Shown here one piece after another: positions 6,233-12,281 of a DNA stretch of 12,281 bases. Position 1 is the stretch's first letter. The number at the start of each line of letters is the position of its first letter. The translations under genes were made by a program, and so were the position numbers. Origin of the DNA: an uncultured Oscillospiraceae bacterium (GTDB lineage Bacteria > Bacillota > Clostridia > Oscillospirales > Oscillospiraceae); the NCBI GenBank assembly GCA_934572445.1, contig CAKTLD010000052.1, positions 1 through 12,281 on the forward strand, in the 5' to 3' direction. Under the pieces are notes generated by a model. That model did not search any database, was not told the DNA's origin, and was given only the letters and a program-made list of their open reading frames with translations.

Positions 6233-7714
6233 ATGAGCATGAATACGGAGATCTATCAGGACATTTCCACCCGCACATCGGGGGATATTTACATCGGCGT
6301 TGTCGGTCCCGTGCGCGCGGGAAAATCGACCTTTATCAAACGCTTTATGGAGACGCAGGTCATCCCGAATATCGACAACGTGTACCGTCGAGAGCGTGCC
6401 AAGGATGAGCTGCCGCAGAGCGGCAGCGGCCGTATGGTGATGACGGCGGAGCCGAAGTTCGTACCGGAAGAGGCGGTGGATATCGCACTCGACGAGGACA
6501 GCAGCTGCTCGGTGCGGCTCATCGACTGCGTGGGCTATATGATCCCCGGTGCGACCGGGCAGATGGAGGGCGAGAGTCCCCGCATGGTCTCGACCCCCTG
6601 GCTTGACCACGAGGTGACGATGAGCGAGGCGGCGGAGCTTGGCACCACACGTGTCATCCGCGAACACTCGACCATCGGCGTGGTAGTGACGACTGACGGC
6701 AGCATCACTGATATTCCGCGCGAGGACTACATAGAGGCCGAGGGACGCGTTATCCGCGAGCTGCAGGAGATCGGAAAGCCCTTCCTTGTGCTGCTCAACG
6801 CGGTCGATCCGGAAAGCGAGCGCGTGCAGGCAATGGCGCGGGATATCGCTTCGCGCTATGGTGTGACATGCCTGCCGGTCAACTGCCTGCTGCTCGACGA
6901 TGCGGCGGTCGGAGAAATTTTGAAGGCCATTCTTTACGAGTTTCCGCTCTGCGAGCTGGATCTTTTTATTCCTCCGTGGGTCGAGGCGCTTGGCACCGAC
7001 CATCCGATCAAGAGCAGGCTTTATCAGGCGATCCGCGAGCAGACGGCGGGACTGCACTGCATCCGCCAAATCCAGCCCTGTGTTGCAGCACTGGGTGCGT
7101 GCGAGGGCATCAGCGGCGCGAAGATCACGTCCATCCAGCTTGGTACCGGCGTTGCTGCCGCGGAATTGCAGCTGCCGCGCACGCTGTTTTATCAGACGCT
7201 CAGTGAGCAGTCCGGCTTTGCCGTCAAGGATGACGGAGACTTGATGAGCTTGCTGACGGAGCTGTCTTCCGTAAAGGCCGAGTATGACAAGGTGGCTCAG
7301 GCGATTGCCGACGCGCGTGAGAGCGGTTACGGCATCGTCGTGCCGACGGTCGACGAGCTCAATCTTGAAGAGCCGGAGATCATGAAGCAGGGCGGGCGCT
7401 ACGGCGTGCGGCTCAAGGCCAGCGCGCCCAGCCTGCACGTTATCCGTGCCGACATCGAAACGACAGTCTCGCCCATCGTCGGCAACGAAAAGCAGAGCGA
7501 GGATATGGTCAATTACCTGCTGCAGGAGTTTGAGGGCGACACGACCAAGATATGGCAGTCCAACATCTTCGGCCGCAGCTTCCACGAGATCGTCAACGAG
7601 GATTTGCAGGCAAAGCTCAAGCACATGCCGGAGGATGCGCGGCAGAAGCTGCGCCAGACACTCGAACGCATCATCAACGAAGGCACCGGCGGTCTCATTT
7701 GTATCATCCTGTAA
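6233..7714 (+). CDS. spoIVA: Stage IV sporulation protein A (SpoIVA), coat basement-layer ATPase
   Basis: 493 aa, one longer than B. subtilis SpoIVA and collinear throughout. SpoIVA hydrolyses ATP to polymerise into the static basement layer under the spore coat and is recruited by SpoVM. Visible features are GDIYIGVVGPVRAGKSTF with Walker A at 25-32 (Lys31), KDELPQSGSG near 58-67, the switch-like MTAEPKFVP at 70-78, VRLIDCVGY with Asp98, REHSTIGVVVTTDGSI (143-158), RYGVRLKA in the C-terminal part and the conserved ending INEGTGGLICIIL. The ribosome site GGAGG (6219-6223) is nine bases from the ATG at 6233; the ATG two codons on is too distant. One oddity: where B. subtilis has Thr70-Thr71 in MTTEPKF, this protein has Thr-Ala. 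The gene ends the cluster, followed by a hairpin. Confidence 0.97.
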   Translation: MSMNTEIYQDISTRTSGDIYIGVVGPVRAGKSTFIKRFMETQVIPNIDNVYRRERAKDELPQSGSGRMVMTAEPKFVPEEAVDIALDEDSSCSVRLIDCVGYMIPGATGQMEGESPRMVSTPWLDHEVTMSEAAELGTTRVIREHSTIGVVVTTDGSITDIPREDYIEAEGRVIRELQEIGKPFLVLLNAVDPESERVQAMARDIASRYGVTCLPVNCLLLDDAAVGEILKAILYEFPLCELDLFIPPWVEALGTDHPIKSRLYQAIREQTAGLHCIRQIQPCVAALGACEGISGAKITSIQLGTGVAAAELQLPRTLFYQTLSEQSGFAVKDDGDLMSLLTELSSVKAEYDKVAQAIADARESGYGIVVPTVDELNLEEPEIMKQGGRYGVRLKASAPSLHVIRADIETTVSPIVGNEKQSEDMVNYLLQEFEGDTTKIWQSNIFGRSFHEIVNEDLQAKLKHMPEDARQKLRQTLERIINEGTGGLICIIL

Positions 7715-7718
7715 AGAA

Positions 7719-7749
7719 ACAAAGAGAGAGGAGTTTCCTCTCTCTTTGT
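7719..7749 (+). terminator. Hairpin after spoIVA
   Basis: A perfect 13-bp stem (7719-7731 with 7737-7749, arm ACAAAGAGAGAGG) has a 5-base loop, four bases after the spoIVA stop. No T tract follows, although its 3' arm is pyrimidine rich. It may end the sporulation transcript or protect its 3' end. Its last three bases overlap the first TGTNAC repeat. Confidence 0.6.
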
Positions 7750-7785
7750 GACATTCCTGTAACCGGAATGTCACCACTTTGTAAC
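7747..7785 (+). promoter_or_regulatory. Four TGTNAC direct repeats at 11-bp spacing (Pho-box-like operator)
   Basis: TGTGAC (7747-7752), TGTAAC (7758-7763), TGTCAC (7769-7774) and TGTAAC (7780-7785) start exactly 11 bp apart, so they lie on one face of the helix. The last repeat directly abuts the -35 of the next gene. Winged-helix response regulators of the PhoB/OmpR family bind such tandem 11-bp repeats beside -35 regions, and the E. coli Pho box contains TGTCA. Part of the array also reads as a 10-bp palindrome (7748-7757 with 7765-7774), an alternative explanation that would not account for the fourth repeat. Confidence 0.6.
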
Positions 7786-7814
7786 TTGTCATTTCCGCCG
7801 CCCGCTGTTATGCT
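7786..7814 (+). promoter_or_regulatory. Promoter of the 262-aa exported protein gene
   Basis: TTGTCA (7786-7791) is followed after 17 bases by TATGCT (7809-7814), which has a TG extension one base upstream. The matches are 5/6 and 4/6. Transcription would start near 7821, a leader of about 27 bases carrying AGGAGG (7834-7839). Confidence 0.65.
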
Positions 7815-7847
7815 GTTCTATAAGAAGGATAACAGGAGGAAGAGGAT

Positions 7848-8636
7848 ATGAGCCGAAAGATCGCGCTGCCGCTGCTGGTGGCAGCGGCACTTGTCAGCAT
7901 CATTTTAGCAAGCCGCACCCCGCAGCCCATCATAGAGAAATTGACCCCGGAGGAGGCGGACGCGCCCACCGCGCTGCTCACGCTGACCGAGGAGGTCGGC
8001 GGTCAGACCGTCACGCTGAAGGTCTACGGACTGGATGAGGATGGTTATGCGCGCTATGCGCTCTTCCATGCGGACGGTACGGAGATCGACATACCGTTCG
8101 GCGTGGATCGCGGCACTTGGATCGGGAATGGCGACGCTGCCGAAAAAGTCTCCCTGACTGCATGGGACGATGTGCTCGGCTTTCCGGGCTTCGAGACTGA
8201 AACGATCCAAGGCTTGGATATGACGGTTTGTGACTTCTATGCGCTGACGGAGCAGGGCTTTGTCTATGTAGGCAGGGTCTTTGGCTATAGCTTTGATGAT
8301 GCGGCGGAAGGCGACGGCGCGTGGCCGCTTGATCTCACGGGAGACGGGCGCAGCGAACTCATTACGCGCAGCACCTTTGGCGACGGCATACCGCGCATTT
8401 TTGTTTACCGCTGGAACGATGCGGAGGGGAACTCTCTGTACAGCGAGGTCGATTGGGGGAAGGCGGACGCGCAGTTTGCACGCCTGAGTGAGTCCCTCGG
8501 AGCAGCCGCGCGGGCGGAAGCCTACCACGCGGAGGATAACACCGTTACGCTGACGCTCTACACGGAAAGCGGCACGAAGGAAACGACGCTGCCGCTCACC
8601 ACGGATATTCTCGGCGAGTGGTTTACCGCTGAATGA
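7848..8636 (+). CDS. Exported or membrane-anchored protein of unknown function
   Basis: 262 aa. The N-terminus MSRKIALPLLVAAALVSIILA is a basic start followed by a hydrophobic segment (about 5-21). This is either a signal peptide or a single anchor; there is no lipobox cysteine. The rest is an extracytoplasmic, mostly beta domain rich in acidic residues. WPLDLTGDGRSELITR (about 164-179) resembles the D-x-(D/T)-G-D-G calcium-binding loops of FG-GAP/VCBS repeats. I do not recognise the family. AGGAGG (7834-7839) is eight bases before the ATG. It is a single-gene unit, bounded by the spoIVA hairpin and a strong terminator. The phased repeats beside its promoter suggest control by a two-component response regulator, perhaps an envelope or nutrient stress signal. 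Confidence 0.82.
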   Translation: MSRKIALPLLVAAALVSIILASRTPQPIIEKLTPEEADAPTALLTLTEEVGGQTVTLKVYGLDEDGYARYALFHADGTEIDIPFGVDRGTWIGNGDAAEKVSLTAWDDVLGFPGFETETIQGLDMTVCDFYALTEQGFVYVGRVFGYSFDDAAEGDGAWPLDLTGDGRSELITRSTFGDGIPRIFVYRWNDAEGNSLYSEVDWGKADAQFARLSESLGAAARAEAYHAEDNTVTLTLYTESGTKETTLPLTTDILGEWFTAE

Positions 8637-8649
8637 GGGAGAGAAGGTA

Positions 8650-8685
8650 AAAAATGAACCGATTCGAAAGAATCGGTTCATTTTT
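8650..8685. terminator. Strong bidirectional intrinsic terminator
   Basis: The core stem TGAACCGATT (8655-8664) with AATCGGTTCA (8671-8680) has loop CGAAAG. It extends by A/T pairs to 15 bp (8650-8664 with 8671-8685) and is followed by a T tract on each strand. It serves the plus-strand gene ending at 8636 and the minus-strand phosphofructokinase gene ending at 8695. Confidence 0.93.
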
Positions 8686-8694
8686 TAATCCATT

Positions 8695-9933
8695 TTATTT
8701 TGCCAGCACCTTTTTGAGCTTAGCGAAGCGGGGGAGAGAATCCTCCTTCGGCAGCTTCGGCTCGCCCTGAATGAGCGGCAGAGCGTAGTCGATAAAATCA
8801 TGCGTCACGCCATTTCCCTCGGCATTGATCCACTCCTGGGGGACCTTTTTCTCAGCATTTGCCACCTCGGTCAGCGGCAGGAGCTTCGTCTTGCAGGCGT
8901 AGTGACCATTTACGGTCTCACGCTCGAAGGCGACCATCTTGTCGGTGATACCGGCAGCAGCGTTTTCCACCGCGGCGCGACCGGCCATGACGGCCTCCTC
9001 AATATCGGTCTCACTGGCAAGGTGCGCTCCGCAGCGCTGGAGCAGGGAAAGTTCAATGCCGCGGACCTTTGCACCGGTCCTCTGCTTGACCACATCAGCA
9101 AGACGGGCAGCAAGACCGCCGAGCTGTGCGTGACCGAAGCCGTCGGTCGTGCTGGTTTTAGCCTCGGAAACGAAGCTGCCGTCGTCATAGTGGATGCCCT
9201 CAGATACTGCGACCATGCAATTGCCCTTTTCCTTGTAAACGCGCTCTACGTCAGAAAGGAATTTGTTCATGTCGAAGTCGCGCTCGGGGAGATAAATGAG
9301 GTCAGGGCCAGCGCCATACTCGGTGGCAAGGGCGGCGGCAGCCGTCAACCATCCGGCATGACGGCCCATGATCTCAATAATGCAGATCATACCTGTATCA
9401 TATACGCGCGCGTCCTGATAGACCTCCATGCAGCTCGTGGCGATATACTTCGCGGCGCTGGCGTAGCCGGGACAATGGTCGGTGCCGAAAAGGTCGTTAT
9501 CGATCGTCTTGGGCACGCCCATGACGCGGCACTCGTAGCCGACCTTCTGCATGTACTTGCTGATTTTATTGCAGGTGTCCATCGAGTCGTTGCCGCCGTT
9601 GTAGAAGAAATAGCGGACGTCATGCTTCTTGAAGACCTCGAGGATGCGCTTATAATCCGTATCGTCCACATCGGGGTCCGCGATCTTATAGCGGCAGGAG
9701 CCGAGCGCAGAGGAGGGGGTATACTTGAGAAGCTCCAACTCCTTCGGATCCTCTTGGCTCATGTCGAACAGACGGTCGGCGAGCACACCCTTGATGCCGT
9801 GTTCCGCACCATAGACCTTAGTGATGCAGTCGGAGTCGAGCGCCGTGCGGATCACGCCGTAAGCGCTGGCGTTGATGACGGAGGTCGGACCGCCGGACTG
9901 ACCGATGATGCAGGCGCCTTTCAGTTCTTTCAT
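8695..9933 (-). CDS. pfp: Phosphofructokinase, PPi-dependent type
   Basis: 412-aa PfkA-superfamily enzyme that phosphorylates fructose 6-phosphate in glycolysis. Motifs are GQSGGPTSVINAS (11-23), GGNDSMDT (113-120), PKTIDND (141-147) with catalytic Asp145, and MGRHAGW (189-195). Asp116 and Lys142 occupy the two positions (E. coli 104 and 124) that are glycine in ATP-dependent enzymes and Asp/Lys in PPi-dependent ones, so PPi is the likely donor and the reaction reversible. Position 103, normally Asp (GGDDS), is Asn115 here. The open frame extends 46 codons upstream, but that part is antisense-like sequence inside fba. GGGAGGA (9948-9942) eight bases before the ATG at 9933 fixes the start. It is 22 bases downstream of fba, forming an fba-pfp operon. 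Confidence 0.93.
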   Translation of the reverse strand: MKELKGACIIGQSGGPTSVINASAYGVIRTALDSDCITKVYGAEHGIKGVLADRLFDMSQEDPKELELLKYTPSSALGSCRYKIADPDVDDTDYKRILEVFKKHDVRYFFYNGGNDSMDTCNKISKYMQKVGYECRVMGVPKTIDNDLFGTDHCPGYASAAKYIATSCMEVYQDARVYDTGMICIIEIMGRHAGWLTAAAALATEYGAGPDLIYLPERDFDMNKFLSDVERVYKEKGNCMVAVSEGIHYDDGSFVSEAKTSTTDGFGHAQLGGLAARLADVVKQRTGAKVRGIELSLLQRCGAHLASETDIEEAVMAGRAAVENAAAGITDKMVAFERETVNGHYACKTKLLPLTEVANAEKKVPQEWINAEGNGVTHDFIDYALPLIQGEPKLPKEDSLPRFAKLKKVLAK

Positions 9934-9955
9934 GGTAGTTATCCTCCCTTTTTGC

Positions 9956-10924
9956 TTACGCCTTGCCGGCGCAGCCGAGCACGTCGATGAGCTTATGGCG
10001 GACGAGCTCCTTGATGTTGGCGCGGGCGGGCTTGAGATACTCGCGCGGATCGAACTTGTCGGGATGCTCATCCATGAACTGACGGATCGTGCCGGTCATG
10101 GCGAGGCGCAGGTCGGAGTCGATGTTGATCTTGCAGACGGAGAGTTTTGCCGCCTGACGCAGCTGGTCCTCGGGCACGCCGATGGCGTTGGGCATCTTGC
10201 CGCCGTGGGCGTTGATCATCTTGACATACTCCTGCGGGACGGAAGAGGAGCCGTGCAGCACGATGGGGAAGCCGGGCAGGCGTTTGGAGACCTCCTCCAG
10301 CACGTCAAAGCGCAGCGGGGGAGGAACAAGAATTCCCTGCTCGTTCACAGTACACTGCTCGGGCTTGAACTTGTAAGCACCGTGGCTGGTGCCGATGGCG
10401 ATGGCCAGGGAGTCACAGCCGGTCTTGGAGACGAACTCTTCGACCTCCTCGGGATGGGTGTAGGACGCCTCGTGCGCGGCGACCTTGACCTCGTCCTCGA
10501 TACCGGCGAGGGTGCCGAGTTCGGCCTCGACCACGACACCGTGGTCATGCGCGTACTCAACGACCTTCTTTGTGATCTCGATATTCTCGGCAAAGGGCTT
10601 GGAAGAGGCGTCGATCATGACGGAGGTAAAGCCGCCGTCAATGCAGCTCTTGCAGGTCTCGAAGTCCGGGCCGTGGTCCAGATGCAGTACGATGGGAATG
10701 TCGGGGCAGCACTCCACGGCAGCCTCGACGAGCTTGACGAGATAGGTGTGGTTCGCGTAGGCGCGGGCGCCCTTGCTGACCTGCAGGATCACGGGCGCGT
10801 GCTCTTCCTGGCAGGCCTCGGTGATGCCCTGAACGATCTCCATGTTGTTGACGTTGAACGCGCCGATGGCGTATCCGCCGTCATAGGCCTTTTTGAACAT
10901 TTCGGTAGATGTTACGAGCGGCAT
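9956..10924 (-). CDS. fba: Class II fructose-1,6-bisphosphate aldolase
   Basis: 322-aa zinc-dependent aldolase that splits fructose 1,6-bisphosphate into DHAP and glyceraldehyde 3-phosphate. Signature motifs are GAFNVNNMEI (21-30), VLHLDHG (79-85) with catalytic Asp83 and zinc ligand His84, VEAELGTLAG (132-141), GTSHGAYKF (178-186) with His181, LHGSSSVP (223-230) with His224, and the DHAP-site block NIDSDLR. Length fits the class IIB group. AGGAGA (10937-10932) is seven bases before the ATG at 10924. It is the first gene of the fba-pfp operon: its product chemistry directly follows that of the phosphofructokinase, so the pair carries two consecutive glycolytic steps. The promoter has a strong extended -10 and nearby repeats. 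Confidence 0.96.
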   Translation of the reverse strand: MPLVTSTEMFKKAYDGGYAIGAFNVNNMEIVQGITEACQEEHAPVILQVSKGARAYANHTYLVKLVEAAVECCPDIPIVLHLDHGPDFETCKSCIDGGFTSVMIDASSKPFAENIEITKKVVEYAHDHGVVVEAELGTLAGIEDEVKVAAHEASYTHPEEVEEFVSKTGCDSLAIAIGTSHGAYKFKPEQCTVNEQGILVPPPLRFDVLEEVSKRLPGFPIVLHGSSSVPQEYVKMINAHGGKMPNAIGVPEDQLRQAAKLSVCKINIDSDLRLAMTGTIRQFMDEHPDKFDPREYLKPARANIKELVRHKLIDVLGCAGKA

Positions 10925-10960
10925 AATATTTTCTCCTTTTTCAAAAGTTATTTCAAATGA

Positions 10961-11004
10961 TTGGTACGTTTGGTACTATTTGTATTGTAGCACAGGAACC
11001 AAAT
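10961..11004. repeat. TTGGTAC repeats around the fba -10 (possible operator)
   Basis: On the plus strand TTGGTAC occurs at 10961-10967 and 10970-10976, a 9-bp period across the predicted transcript start. An inverted partial copy, GGAACCAAAT, is at 10995-11004 inside the promoter spacer. TTTGGT (10969-10974) and ACCAAA (10998-11003) flank the -10 as a dyad. A repressor site is plausible, but the protein is unknown. Confidence 0.35.
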
Positions 11005-11011
11005 AATGCAA
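10984..11011 (-). promoter_or_regulatory. fba-pfp promoter
   Basis: On the minus strand, TTGCAT (11011-11006) is separated by 16 bases from TACAAT (10989-10984), which is preceded by TGC, an extended -10. The context CCTGTGCTA is the same as at nth. The predicted start near 10977 gives a leader of about 53 bases. Confidence 0.65.
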
Positions 11012-11069
11012 GAGGTAATTTCACACTTTTTTGCGCGTTTTCAAGTGGATCATTCTAACCGATGTTATA

Positions 11070-11104
11070 AAAAAGGAGACAAAACCGGATGCTTTGTCTC
11101 CTTT
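11070..11104 (-). terminator. Terminator after the transketolase/GNAT unit
   Basis: A 12-bp stem (11072-11083 with 11093-11104, plus-strand arm AAAGGAGACAAA) has a 9-base loop. On the minus strand it is followed by TTTTTTATAA. It begins six bases after the GNAT stop codon. Confidence 0.82.
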
Positions 11105-11109
11105 CTTGC

Positions 11110-11778
11110 TTAATCGATCCAAATTGCGGACAAACGCGCGCAGATGAGTCCAATTTTTCGCTGTAAATGGAGTGACGCTTCATTTCCGTCGACCACATGG
11201 CAGTACGGGGTGCGTCCTTCTTTGAGTGCCGCGGCGATCAGAAATGCTTCAAGCTGTGCGGCGTACCCACGGCGGCGGAAGGGAGGAAGAACCTCCAGCA
11301 TACCCATGCTGCCGTCGTCGTGAAAACCGGCGAAGCCTGCGAGCTCGTCGCCCTCGAAAACGCCCCAGAGTGCGCCGTGCTCAATGCGGTCACGGATGTA
11401 CGCGCCGCCGCCGTCGTGATAGACGGACGCAGCCAACGCCGCATGCTCCTGCGTCAGCGGGGAAATGTCCGCCGTGACGGCGCAGGGCGGCTCGCACTTT
11501 TCATAGACCCACTGCGTGCAGCGCATGGAATCATGCAGCGAAAATTCCTGCATCAGCGCCGACGCGGCGTCGTCGCTTTTGACGGTGAACAGCTGCGGGA
11601 CAGCGGGGCAGAGCGCACGGATCTTTTCGCACAGCAGTGCGCCGTCCTGCACATCGCTCAGCAGAAATGTACCGTCTGTGCTGAGGACGATAGAGCCTTC
11701 CGCTCCGTCGTAGAGCAGGCGGCCTGTGCCGCGGCGCAGCATTTCCGTCATGTCGACGCACTCGGACTCGGTGTTCAT
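11110..11778 (-). CDS. GNAT family N-acetyltransferase
   Basis: 222-aa protein with a C-terminal GNAT fold, which transfers acetyl groups from acetyl-CoA to an amine. The acetyl-CoA-binding motif A is visible as MGMLEVLPPFRRRGYAAQLE (158-177), with RRRGYA as the pyrophosphate loop. It is followed by the motif-B segment GNEASLHLQRKIGL (198-211). The first about 100 residues are a less conserved N-terminal domain with its own strands. The substrate cannot be inferred. The ATG shares one base with the transketolase TGA (TGATG at 11780-11776) and has only a weak ribosome site, so translation probably depends on coupling. Whether it modifies a metabolite or protein linked to the pentose phosphate pathway is unknown. 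Confidence 0.85.
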   Translation of the reverse strand: MNTESECVDMTEMLRRGTGRLLYDGAEGSIVLSTDGTFLLSDVQDGALLCEKIRALCPAVPQLFTVKSDDAASALMQEFSLHDSMRCTQWVYEKCEPPCAVTADISPLTQEHAALAASVYHDGGGAYIRDRIEHGALWGVFEGDELAGFAGFHDDGSMGMLEVLPPFRRRGYAAQLEAFLIAAALKEGRTPYCHVVDGNEASLHLQRKIGLICARLSAIWID

Positions 11779-12281
11779 CAGATGTTTTCCTTGACGGTCT
11801 CGGCAATCTGGTCGGCCGTCAGGCCGTATTCGCGCAGCACGTCCGCCGCCTTGCCGGACTGGCCGAAGCGGTCATTCACGCCGATCTTGTGGAACTTGCA
11901 GTTAACCTTGCCCATGAGCACGTCGGCCACGGCATCGCCCAGGCCGCCGATGACGCTGTGTTCCTCGACGGTGATGACCTTGCCGCACTTTTCGGCATAC
12001 TTCGTCACGCACTCGGCGTCGATGGGCTTGATGGTGTGGATGTTGATGACGGCAGCGTCGATGCCCTCCTTGGCGAGCTTTTCCGCGGCGGCGAGGGATT
12101 CGCTGACCATCAGGCCGGTCGCGAAGATCGCGACATCCTTGCCCTCGCGCAGGACGTTGGCCTTGCCGATCTCAAAGGGCTTGACCATGTCGCCCTCGAA
12201 AACGGGGGTGGCAAGGCGCGCAAGGCGCATGTAGACAGGACCGTTCATCTCGGCGATCGCCATGGTGGCGGCCTTGGCCTC
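11778..12281 (-). CDS. Transketolase, C-terminal subunit (5' end beyond window)
   Basis: The visible 167 residues are the C-terminal part of a transketolase. The end of the thiamine-diphosphate pyrimidine domain (EAKAATMAIAEMNGPVYMRLAR) is followed by the C-terminal domain with VAIFATGLMVSESLAAAEKL, INIHTIKPID, VITVEEHSVIGGLGDAVA and NDRFGQSG. The enzyme exchanges two-carbon units between sugar phosphates in the pentose phosphate pathway. Lengths fit the split (two-subunit) transketolases of many Firmicutes, whose C-terminal subunit is about 310 aa; the N-terminal subunit would lie upstream, beyond 12281. The frame is open to the edge, and the ATG at 12263 is internal to the conserved domain and so not the true start. 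It overlaps the GNAT gene by one base. Confidence 0.93.
   Translation of the reverse strand, partial: EAKAATMAIAEMNGPVYMRLARLATPVFEGDMVKPFEIGKANVLREGKDVAIFATGLMVSESLAAAEKLAKEGIDAAVINIHTIKPIDAECVTKYAEKCGKVITVEEHSVIGGLGDAVADVLMGKVNCKFHKIGVNDRFGQSGKAADVLREYGLTADQIAETVKENI

Noticed and set aside
5975..7792. 605-codon open frame on the minus strand across sipL and spoIVA
   Set aside because: It is antisense to two well-identified genes, gives an Arg/His/Ala-rich low-complexity product without motifs, and arises from high GC at third codon positions.
8800..9990. 396-codon plus-strand frame opposite the phosphofructokinase gene
   Set aside because: It is the mirror of pfp, with no ribosome site or recognisable domain, and runs through the fba/pfp junction.
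9934..10071. 46-codon N-terminal extension of the phosphofructokinase frame
   Set aside because: It is Ser/Pro/Arg-rich and lies inside fba. An ideal ribosome site precedes the internal ATG at 9933, where the conserved protein begins.
9905..10960. 351-codon plus-strand frame opposite fba
   Set aside because: The product is a Gly/Val/Leu/Asp-rich shadow of the aldolase gene, which has every catalytic motif on the other strand.
11197..12234. 345-codon plus-strand frame opposite GNAT and transketolase
   Set aside because: It is antisense to two recognised genes, its Ala/Arg-rich composition is typical of shadows, and it has no start signals.

Overview
The window looks like chromosomal DNA of a spore-forming, GC-rich member of the Clostridia (Oscillospiraceae/Butyricicoccaceae-like). 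The reasons are an intact spoIVA, a SipL-type DUF3794-LysM protein (a clostridial rather than Bacillus feature), strong AGGAGG ribosome sites, a PPi-type phosphofructokinase and a transketolase encoded as a separate C-terminal subunit. I see no transposase, integrase, phage gene, CRISPR array, tRNA or rRNA. This is core chromosome rather than an island.

Layout. At 1-52 is the last part of a plus-strand gene, followed by a strong bidirectional terminator. nth (endonuclease III) lies on the minus strand, divergent from a tight plus-strand operon at 870-2891: a LURP-one-related protein, the replication-associated ATPase RarA, a DUF951 protein and a 29-aa single-pass membrane peptide. A hairpin separates this from a minus-strand class I/II aminotransferase (2976-4139). 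The aminotransferase leader can fold in two competing ways, one of which hides its ribosome site.

The most interesting region is 4335-7714, a plus-strand spore-envelope cluster. An unknown 62-aa membrane protein is followed by a 26-aa ORF that I identify as SpoVM, then SipL, then SpoIVA. In known sporulators SpoVM marks the curved outer forespore membrane and recruits the SpoIVA ATPase. SpoIVA polymerises into the coat basement layer, and SipL binds SpoIVA in C. difficile. All three parts therefore lie together here in about 3.2 kb. SpoVM is too short for ordinary gene callers, and the 62-aa neighbour is a candidate new partner.

Downstream is a gene for an exported or membrane-anchored protein (7848-8636). 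Its promoter is preceded by four TGTNAC repeats spaced exactly 11 bp apart, the pattern bound by PhoB/OmpR-family response regulators. The rest is minus-strand central carbon metabolism: fba and a PPi-type phosphofructokinase gene in one operon (10924 to 8695), then a transketolase C-terminal subunit running off the right edge and overlapping a GNAT acetyltransferase gene by one base.

No gene-free stretch exceeds 300 bases. The longest are about 190 bases (4140-4334, 10925-11109) and hold the promoters, leader and terminators listed. Family names come from recognised motifs and remembered family sequences; no search was run.
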